Shown here in pieces: positions 27,785 through 33,646 of a stretch of 64,000 nt of DNA. This DNA is from Actinoplanes missouriensis 431. GTDB lineage: Bacteria > Actinomycetota > Actinomycetes > Mycobacteriales > Micromonosporaceae. Where the stretch lies: positions 8,060,001 to 8,124,000 of the forward strand of contig NC_017093.1 in the NCBI RefSeq assembly GCF_000284295.1, written 5' to 3'. Both the position numbers and the translations under genes were made by a program. The notes beneath the pieces were generated by a model, which did no database searches, was not told the origin of the DNA, and was given only the letters and a program-made list of their open reading frames with translations. Each line of letters begins with the position of its first letter. The stretch's first letter is position 1.

Positions 27785-28201
27785 TCGGGTACGGGGCTGC
27801 CGCTACCCCAACCGCAGGTGAGCAGTCCCCGTGAAGCCGCGCGAGCACCTGCCGCCCCCGGGCCGCAGCGCGCCCTACGGCGACAGGTGCATGGTCACCC
27901 GCTGCCCCGTCCCACCGTGATCCACTCTCCCGGGTGCCCCGTCCAGGCGCGCCGGTCCCGTTTCGTGAGCGTGTCGAGTTGGGCGCGCTCCCAACCCCCA
28001 GTCCCCACGCGACCCGTCGCGTTTCGTGAGCGTGTGGAATTCGGGTCAGCTCGAGAGCGTCCCGCGATCGAGGGCGCGGTGATTCGCCCTGCCGGCAGGC
28101 TGCGGACGCTCCACCGTGGGGGCGCGGCGGTCCGCCCTGCCCGCAGCCTTCGGACACTCCGCCGCGGCGACAAATGCAACAATTCGGATGGGTGCAGGGG
28201 C

Positions 28202-28289
28202 GGTCAGGGCACACGGAAGACGATTGTGTGCGCTCACCGTCGCTATAGCGGCGATGAACGCACACGAACAGCCAACGTGTGCCCTGATC
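28202..28289. repeat. 88-bp imperfect palindrome (REP/BIME-like)
   Basis: Two 44-bp arms meet at CGCTATAGCG (28241-28250). The outer TCAGGGCACACG and inner GTGTGCG...CGCTATAG blocks match, with a mismatched middle; about three quarters of positions pair. It is flanked by unrelated direct repeats. No transposase ORF lies inside, so it is either a REP-like element, a MITE-sized remnant or a structured RNA. Confidence 0.6.
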
Positions 28290-28359
28290 GCCGCAAACTC
28301 CGGTCACGGTGTGCCGTGCCGTGGCCCGCTGACCACCGTGTGCCGGCGACCACCTTGCG

Positions 28360-28540
28360 GGTCACCGTGAGCGCTCGTCCCGCCCGGCTCGCGGGTCACC
28401 GTGAGCGCTCGTCGCGCCCGACCCGGGGTCACCGTGAGCGCTCGTCTCTGGCTGCCCGGGGGTCACCGTGAGCGCTTGGCTCGGCGGCGGGGATGACTAC
28501 GTGAGCCACGGGAACCGAGCTGGGGGTCACCGTGGGCGGG
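28360..28540 (+). repeat. array of GGTCACCGTGAGCGCT repeats
   Basis: Copies start at 28360, 28394, 28427 and 28461 (33-34 bp period), with a degenerate copy at 28525, about two periods later. Units contain the palindrome GAGCGCTC. Spacers are ~17 bp and GC-rich, too short for CRISPR. Confidence 0.65.
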
Positions 28541-28690
28541 AGGATCCGCTCGGGGGACTGTCTGCTCGTGGGGGTGCAGCGGTCGCGAAAGGCGCCGGAC
28601 GGCTGGGACGGAGGGCCTGGGTCGCGGGGGCTTCTCGGGGACGGTCGGGGTGCGGTTGGGAGGGTTCGACGCGTACCCGGGAAGAAGTAA

Positions 28691-28725
28691 GGCCGCACCT
28701 CTCTCACGGGGAGAGGGGCGCGGCC
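28691..28725 (-). terminator. upp terminator
   Basis: Minus-strand hairpin GGCCGC-GCCCCTCTC / GAGAGAGGTGCGGCC (15-bp stem with 2 mismatches), followed by TTACTTCTTCC, 17 bp after the upp stop. Confidence 0.7.
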
Positions 28726-28741
28726 CTTCGACTGCGGTGGG

Positions 28742-29374
28742 TCAGAAGCGGCGCATGCCGCCGAACTGGCGGTCGCCGGCGTCGCCGAGGCCGGGGACGA
28801 TGTAGGCCTTCTCGTTCAGGCCCTCGTCGATCGAGGCGGTGATCAGGCGCAGCGGGAGGTCGGAGCGGGACAGGCGCTCGATGCCCTCGGGGGCGGCCAG
28901 GACGCAGCAGATGATGATGTCGGTGCAGCCGCGGTCGGCGAGGAGCTTGCAGCAGTGCAGCAGCGAGCCGCCGGTGGCGAGCATCGGGTCGAGGACGAGG
29001 ACCGGCTGGCCGGAGAGGTCCGCGGGGAGCGACTCCATGTAGGCGCGGGGCTCATGGGTCTCCTCGTCGCGGGCCAGGCCGACGAAACCCATCGACGACT
29101 CGGGGAGCAGGCCGAGCGCGGCGTCGGCCATGCCGAGGCCGGCGCGGAGGACCGGGACGATCAGCGGCGGGTTCGCCAGGCGGGTGCCCTCGGTGGCGGC
29201 GACGGGCGTCTCGATGGGGTACTTCTCGACGGCGAAGAGGCGGGCCGCCTCGTAGACCACCATCGTGGTCAGCTCGTGCAGCGAGGCACGGAAGACACCG
29301 GACTCGGTCTCGGTGCGGCGCATCGCGGTGAGCCGGGTCTGTGCCAACGGATGATCTACGACAAGGACGTCCAC
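28742..29374 (-). CDS. upp: uracil phosphoribosyltransferase
   Basis: A 210-aa enzyme converting uracil and PRPP to UMP. Features: N-terminal DVLVVDHPLAQTRLTAMR, VPVLRAGLGMADAALGLLP, the PRPP-binding VLVLDPMLATGGSLL and the C-terminal uracil-binding IVPGLGDAGDRQFG. Length is typical. GTG 29374 has TAGGTT 6 nt upstream. It diverges from deoC, with back-to-back leaderless promoters 40 bp apart, tying pyrimidine base salvage to deoxyribose catabolism. Confidence 0.96.
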   Translation of the reverse strand: MDVLVVDHPLAQTRLTAMRRTETESGVFRASLHELTTMVVYEAARLFAVEKYPIETPVAATEGTRLANPPLIVPVLRAGLGMADAALGLLPESSMGFVGLARDEETHEPRAYMESLPADLSGQPVLVLDPMLATGGSLLHCCKLLADRGCTDIIICCVLAAPEGIERLSRSDLPLRLITASIDEGLNEKAYIVPGLGDAGDRQFGGMRRF

Positions 29375-29380
29375 GGCCTC

Positions 29381-29386
29381 AACCTA
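29381..29386 (-). promoter_or_regulatory. -10 box TAGGTT of leaderless upp
   Basis: TAGGTT on the minus strand, 6 nt before the upp GTG. Confidence 0.6.
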
Positions 29387-29420
29387 CCGTTCATTCAAGA
29401 TCAACTGACACAGGGTTGCT

Positions 29421-29426
29421 TAGAAT
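29421..29426 (+). promoter_or_regulatory. -10 box TAGAAT of leaderless deoC
   Basis: TAGAAT ends 7 nt before ATG 29434; it is among the best matches to the -10 consensus in the window. Confidence 0.65.
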
Positions 29427-29433
29427 CGATTTC

Positions 29434-30363
29434 ATGACTGCGACAGCGTCCGTCCGGTCGTCCGACCTCCGTTCCTTCCTGCGCGGCCTGCCCGGGGTCG
29501 ACAAGGTGGGCATCGAGGCGAGGGCGGCGGCACTCGGCACCCGCTCGGTGAAGACCAGCGCCAAGGCGCAAGCGATCGACCTGGCCATCCGCATGGTCGA
29601 TCTGACCACGCTCGAGGGCGCGGACACGCCGGGCAAGGTCCGGGCGCTCTGCGCGAAAGGCAGGCGGCCCGACCCCGCCGATCCCGGTTGCCCGCCGGTC
29701 GCCGCGATCTGCGTCTACCCGGCGATGGTCCCGGTCGCGTCGGCCGCGCTGGCCGGCTCGGGAGTGCGCCTGGCCAGCGTCGCCACCGCGTTCCCGTCCG
29801 GGCAGGCGCCGCTCGACGTCAAGCTTGCCGACACCCGGAGCGCGGTCGAGGCCGGCGCCGACGAGATCGACATGGTGATCAGCCGGGGCGCGTTCCTGGC
29901 CGGTGACTACGATCGGGTGTTCGACGAGATCGTCGCGGTCAAGGAGGCGTGCGGCAGCGCTCACCTCAAGGTGATCCTGGAGACCGGGGAGCTGGCGACG
30001 TATGACAACGTCCGCCGCGCGTCCTGGCTCGCGATGCTGGCCGGCGCCGACTTCATCAAGACCTCCACCGGCAAGGTCGCGGTCAACGCGACGCTGCCGA
30101 TCACCCTGGTCATGCTGGAGGCGGTCCGGGACTTCCGGGACCGCCACGGGCGGCAGGTCGGGGTCAAACCGGCCGGCGGCATCAAGAACACCAAGGACGC
30201 GGTCAAGTACCTCGTGATGATCAACGAGACGGTCGGCGACGACTGGCTGAGCCCGGACTGGTTCCGGTTCGGGGCGTCTTCGCTGCTCAACGACCTGCTC
30301 ATGCAGCGCACCAAGCTCACCACCGGTCATTACGCCGGTCCGGACTACTTCACCCTGGACTGA
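29434..30363 (+). CDS. deoC: deoxyribose-phosphate aldolase
   Basis: A 309-aa class I aldolase splitting 2-deoxyribose 5-phosphate into glyceraldehyde 3-phosphate and acetaldehyde. Seen: AICVYPAMVPVA, LADTRSAVEAGADEIDMVI, LKVILETGEL, the Schiff-base lysine in GADFIKTSTGKVAVNATLP, and VGVKPAGGIKNTKDA. The N-terminal ~50 residues and the length fit the longer actinobacterial/eukaryotic-like DeoC type. The next two genes are aldehyde dehydrogenases, which fits disposal of acetaldehyde. ATG 29434 is supported by TAGAAT; the ORF extends upstream to 29341, but that part overlaps upp. Confidence 0.95.
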   Translation: MTATASVRSSDLRSFLRGLPGVDKVGIEARAAALGTRSVKTSAKAQAIDLAIRMVDLTTLEGADTPGKVRALCAKGRRPDPADPGCPPVAAICVYPAMVPVASAALAGSGVRLASVATAFPSGQAPLDVKLADTRSAVEAGADEIDMVISRGAFLAGDYDRVFDEIVAVKEACGSAHLKVILETGELATYDNVRRASWLAMLAGADFIKTSTGKVAVNATLPITLVMLEAVRDFRDRHGRQVGVKPAGGIKNTKDAVKYLVMINETVGDDWLSPDWFRFGASSLLNDLLMQRTKLTTGHYAGPDYFTLD

Positions 30364-30408
30364 GCTTTCCAGGCGGCTTCGCCGCACTGCGAAGAAAGGT
30401 CGGAAAGC
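30364..30408 (+). promoter_or_regulatory. intercistronic hairpin covering the aldehyde dehydrogenase ribosome binding region
   Basis: Outer pair GCTTTCC (30364-30370) / GGAAAGC (30402-30408) and inner hairpin GCGGC-TTC-GCCGC (30373-30385). GAAAGG at 30395-30400 lies in the loop side, just before ATG 30411. It may modulate translation between deoC and the dehydrogenase. Confidence 0.35.
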
Positions 30409-30410
30409 CG

Positions 30411-31835
30411 ATGTTCTCCTATGCTCCCGCTCCCGAATCCCGTTCCGTCGTGGACATCGCCTCCTCCTATGGGTTGTTCATCGACGGCTCGTTCGACCCC
30501 GCCAAGGACGGCGGCACCTTCAAGACGGTGAACCCGGCTTCGGAGGAGGTCCTCGCCGAGGTCGCCGCCGCCGGCTCCGAGGACGTGGACCGGGCTGTCG
30601 CCGCCGCGCGCCGGGCCTTCGAGTCGTGGTCCGCGCTGCCGGGCTCCGAGCGCGCCAAGTATCTGTTCCGGATCGCCCGGATAATCCAGGAGCGATCCCG
30701 CGAGCTGGCGGTTCTCGAGTCCCTCGACAACGGCAAGCCGATCAAGGAGTCGCGCGACGTCGACCTTCCGCTCGTCGCGGCACACTTCTTCTACTACGCG
30801 GGCTGGGCGGACAAGCTGGGCTACGCGGGCTTCGGCCCCGACCCGCGTCCGCTCGGCGTGGCCGGTCAGGTCATCCCGTGGAACTTCCCGCTGCTGATGC
30901 TCGCGTGGAAGATCGCTCCGGCGCTCGCCACCGGCAACACCGTGGTGCTCAAGCCGGCCGAGACCACCCCGCTGTCGGCGCTCTTCTTCGCCGACGTCTG
31001 CCGGCAGGCCGACCTTCCACCGGGCGTGGTCAACATCGTCACCGGCGCCGGCGACACCGGGGCGTACCTCGTGCAGCACCCGGATGTGAACAAGGTGGCG
31101 TTCACCGGCTCCACCGAGGTGGGCCGGGAGATCGCCCGCGCGGTGGCCGGCACCGGCAAGCGGCTCACCCTGGAGCTGGGCGGCAAGGCGGCGAACATCG
31201 TCTTCGACGACGCCCCGATCGACCAGGCGGTCGAGGGGATCGTGAACGGGATCTTCTTCAACCAGGGGCACGTCTGCTGCGCGGGCTCCCGGCTGCTGGT
31301 GCAGGAGTCGATCGCCGAGGAGCTGCTCACCTCGCTGAAGCGGCGGATGTCCACGCTGCGGGTCGGTGACCCGCTCGACAAGAACACCGACATCGGCGCG
31401 ATCAATTCGGCGGCACAGCTCGCCCGCATTACCGAATTGTCGGAAATAGGTGGCGCAGAGGGCGCCGAGCGCTGGTCGCCGGAGTGTCAGCTGCCCGATC
31501 GCGGCTTCTGGTTCGCCCCCACCATCTTCACCGGGGTGACCCAGGCGCACCGGATCGCCCGGGAGGAGATCTTCGGGCCGGTGCTCTCGGTGCTCACGTT
31601 CCGCACCCCGGCCGAGGCCGTGGAGAAAGCCAACAACACGCCGTACGGGTTGTCGGCCGGTGTCTGGTCGGAGAAAGGGTCGCGGATCCTCGCGATCGCC
31701 GACAAGCTCCGCGCCGGCGTGGTGTGGGCCAACACGTTCAACAAGTTCGACCCGGCGTCGCCGTTCGGCGGCTACAAGGAGTCCGGCTACGGTCGCGAGG
31801 GCGGCCGGCACGGGTTGGAGGCGTACCTTGCCTAA
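30411..31835 (+). CDS. aldehyde dehydrogenase
   Basis: A 474-aa NAD(P)-dependent aldehyde dehydrogenase. Motifs: IPWNFPLLMLAWKIAPALAT (cofactor/oxyanion Asn), FTGSTEVGREIA, LELGGKAANIV (general-base Glu), the catalytic cysteine in FNQGHVCCAGSRLLV, EEIFGPVLSVLTF and NTPYGLSAGVW. Its position after deoC suggests it oxidises acetaldehyde from deoxyribose breakdown, but the family is broad. The following gene overlaps its 3' end by 8 bp (TTGCCTAA), so the two products are made together. Confidence 0.92.
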   Translation: MFSYAPAPESRSVVDIASSYGLFIDGSFDPAKDGGTFKTVNPASEEVLAEVAAAGSEDVDRAVAAARRAFESWSALPGSERAKYLFRIARIIQERSRELAVLESLDNGKPIKESRDVDLPLVAAHFFYYAGWADKLGYAGFGPDPRPLGVAGQVIPWNFPLLMLAWKIAPALATGNTVVLKPAETTPLSALFFADVCRQADLPPGVVNIVTGAGDTGAYLVQHPDVNKVAFTGSTEVGREIARAVAGTGKRLTLELGGKAANIVFDDAPIDQAVEGIVNGIFFNQGHVCCAGSRLLVQESIAEELLTSLKRRMSTLRVGDPLDKNTDIGAINSAAQLARITELSEIGGAEGAERWSPECQLPDRGFWFAPTIFTGVTQAHRIAREEIFGPVLSVLTFRTPAEAVEKANNTPYGLSAGVWSEKGSRILAIADKLRAGVVWANTFNKFDPASPFGGYKESGYGREGGRHGLEAYLA

Positions 31836-32661
31836 GTCGATTGCACCTAGAACCGCGTCGCGGCTTGCCGTCCGCAAGACCTACAAGCTCTACATCGGTG
31901 GCGCGTTCCCTCGCAGCGAGTCAGGACGGACCTTCGTGGTGAACGGCGACAACGTGGCCCTCGCCTCCCGTAAGGACGCCCGCGACGCGGTGGTGGCGGC
32001 CCGGTCGGCCCAGAAGAAGTGGGCGGGCGCCACGGCGTACAACCGCGGGCAGGTGCTCTACCGGATCGCCGAGATGCTGGAGGCACGCCGCCGCGAGTTC
32101 GCCGGTCTCGGCGTGAAAGCCGACGAGGTGGACGCCGCGATCGACCGCTGGGTCTGGTACGCGGGGTGGTCCGACAAGATCGCTCAGGTGGCCGGCGGCG
32201 CGAACCCGGTGGCCGGGCCGTTCTTCAACATCTCCGCGCCGGAGCCCACCGGCGTGGTCGCGGTGGTCGCCCCGCCGTCCCTGCTCGGTCTGGTCAGCGT
32301 GATCGCCCCGGCCGTGGTGACCGGGAACACCGTGGTGGTCCTCGCGCCGGAACCGCAGGTCGCGATCACTCTGGCCGAGGTGCTCGCCACCTCCGACGTG
32401 CCCGGTGGCGTGGTGAACATTCTCACCGGCAAGTACGCGGAGACCGCGCCCTGGCTGGCCGCGCACGCCGACGTCAACGCGCTCGACCTCACCGGCGTGG
32501 AGCATCCCGAGCTCGCCGCCGAGCTGGAGCGGACCGCGGCCGGGACCTTGAAACGCGTGATCCGCCCGCGTCCGGACGCCGACTTCACCGCCGATCCCGG
32601 GTTACGGCCGATGACCGCCCTGCTGGAGACGAAGACGGTGTGGCACCCGAAGGGCGAGTGA
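31828..32661 (+). CDS. truncated aldehyde dehydrogenase-like partner protein (no catalytic cysteine)
   Basis: A 277-aa protein homologous to the N-terminal/cofactor half of aldehyde dehydrogenases: TYKLYIGGAFPRSESGRTF, AYNRGQVLYRIAEMLEARR, a degenerate cofactor region APEPTGVVAVVAPPSLLGLV, and PGGVVNILTGKYAETAPWLA. It stops before the catalytic domain, has no active-site Cys, and the PWNFP and ELGGK motifs are lost, so it cannot be an active dehydrogenase by itself. The TTG start overlaps the previous stop by 8 bp. The reading frame is clean and codon use normal, so it looks maintained rather than a pseudogene; a subunit or regulatory role is inferred. Confidence 0.8.
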   Translation: MPKSIAPRTASRLAVRKTYKLYIGGAFPRSESGRTFVVNGDNVALASRKDARDAVVAARSAQKKWAGATAYNRGQVLYRIAEMLEARRREFAGLGVKADEVDAAIDRWVWYAGWSDKIAQVAGGANPVAGPFFNISAPEPTGVVAVVAPPSLLGLVSVIAPAVVTGNTVVVLAPEPQVAITLAEVLATSDVPGGVVNILTGKYAETAPWLAAHADVNALDLTGVEHPELAAELERTAAGTLKRVIRPRPDADFTADPGLRPMTALLETKTVWHPKGE

Positions 32662-32675
32662 GCCGACCGGGGCCT

Positions 32676-32702
32676 TTGTCACACAGCGTTGCGGACTAGG
32701 GT
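32676..32702 (+). promoter_or_regulatory. promoter TTGTCA-15-TAGGGT
   Basis: TTGTCA at 32676 and TAGGGT at 32697, predicting a ~47-nt 5' leader before GTG 32756. It is closely similar in -35, spacer start and -10 to the Nudix promoter at 27265-27291. Confidence 0.45.
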
Positions 32703-32755
32703 GTGTGCCCAGAGTCACCCGTCCCGCCACCCCATTGAGCATCCGGAGGTCAACC

Positions 32756-33646
32756 GTGACCAGCCAGTCCGACGAGCCCGAGGCGTCCGCGCCGGTGGCC
32801 GAGCAGCCTTCGTCCGAGGGGCCGTCCGGGCGTGAGCTTTGGGATTCCGTCCGCATCGAGCCGGTGGAGATCGCGCTGCCGGGTGGTGTGGGGCTGACCC
32901 TGCGGGCGTACCGGCCGGCCGGCGAGGTGACGCCGACCGAGATCGAGGTCGACGAGGACGACCCGTTCGAGGCGCGCAAGCGTGTCCGCGAGGAGGACGG
33001 CGAGGAGTTCGTCGAGGTCAGCGACGAGGAGCTGGAGCGGCAGGCGCTGGACGCCGCCGCCGCCGACCCCGACCTGGCGGAGAAATCGGACGCGACCGAG
33101 CCGGCTGCCGAGACCGAGACCGAGGACGAGCCGGAAGCGGCCGCCGACCGGCCGGACGACGAGGAAGTTCCGCTGTTCCTCAGCCACAAGGGCCGGCTGC
33201 TCGCGTTCAAGAGCACCGAATCGCTCGTCGCCTTCCTTCGTTCGGGTGCTCCGCACGATCTCGCACAATTGGACACCTGGGAGGCTGTTGCCGAGCGGGT
33301 ACAGTCGAGCGACATCGACCCGCTGCCGGAGAACCGCTACGAGCTCGACCTCGTGGTGGAGAACCTGCGTGGCGGCCACGACACGTGGGATCTCCCGCTC
33401 CTCATCGCCGCCGGCGAAGTGGCCCGCGACCTCGGGCACGCTCTCCGCATCAAGCCGGTGATCCTGGCCCTGTCGCCCGGTTCTCCGCTCGACGACCTGG
33501 ACGAGTCCCTGCGTACCGCGGAAAACGGTGGGATGGGTGGATTCTTCGGACGTCGGCGGTTGAAGAAAATCGGGGCACAACAGGCGAGTCTCGGCTGGCG
33601 CTCGGTCATCGGGAAGATCTCTGCCGCTGTGGACTGGCGTGACTGA
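32756..33646 (+). CDS. acidic conserved hypothetical protein
   Basis: A 296-aa soluble acidic protein. Order: an N-terminal disordered Ser/Glu/Pro stretch; a small domain with LPGGVGLTLRAYRPAGEVTP; a long acidic linker (~70-140, Glu/Asp/Ala); then a folded ~150-residue domain (PLFLSHKGRLLAFKSTESLV, DTWEAVAERV, ENRYELDLVVENLRGGHDTW, ALRIKPVILALSPGSPLDDL). I do not recognise a characterised family. GTG 32756 follows GGAGG. The stop overlaps the next gene by 8 bp, so it is coupled to the 814-aa mosaic protein and may work with it. Confidence 0.7.
   Translation: MTSQSDEPEASAPVAEQPSSEGPSGRELWDSVRIEPVEIALPGGVGLTLRAYRPAGEVTPTEIEVDEDDPFEARKRVREEDGEEFVEVSDEELERQALDAAAADPDLAEKSDATEPAAETETEDEPEAAADRPDDEEVPLFLSHKGRLLAFKSTESLVAFLRSGAPHDLAQLDTWEAVAERVQSSDIDPLPENRYELDLVVENLRGGHDTWDLPLLIAAGEVARDLGHALRIKPVILALSPGSPLDDLDESLRTAENGGMGGFFGRRRLKKIGAQQASLGWRSVIGKISAAVDWRD

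Larger units (their letters stand above)
27785..28690. repeat. repeat-rich non-coding island (~0.9 kb)
   Basis: No convincing gene: the ORFs on both strands are Arg/Pro-rich shadows with no family features. Contents: a long-range hairpin GCACCTG / CAGGTGC near 27846-27890; direct repeat CGTTTCGTGAGCGTGT at 27959 and 28020 (61-bp period); a second direct repeat family starting CGCCCT at 28085 and 28133 (48-bp period); the palindrome at 28202-28289; and the tandem GGTCACCGTGAGCGCT array from 28360. The island separates the Nudix and upp genes. Confidence 0.7.

Noticed and set aside
27818..28471. 217-aa ORF inside the repeat island
   Set aside because: Arg-rich, contains the repeats themselves, and has no ribosome binding site or family similarity.
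28360..28540. Repeat array resembling a CRISPR
   Set aside because: Spacers between the GGTCACCGTGAGCGCT copies are only ~17 bp, GC-rich and partly similar; no cas genes.
31828..32661. Pseudogene by truncation of an aldehyde dehydrogenase
   Set aside because: The frame is open, codon use is normal and the start overlaps the active partner; it looks maintained as a short partner.
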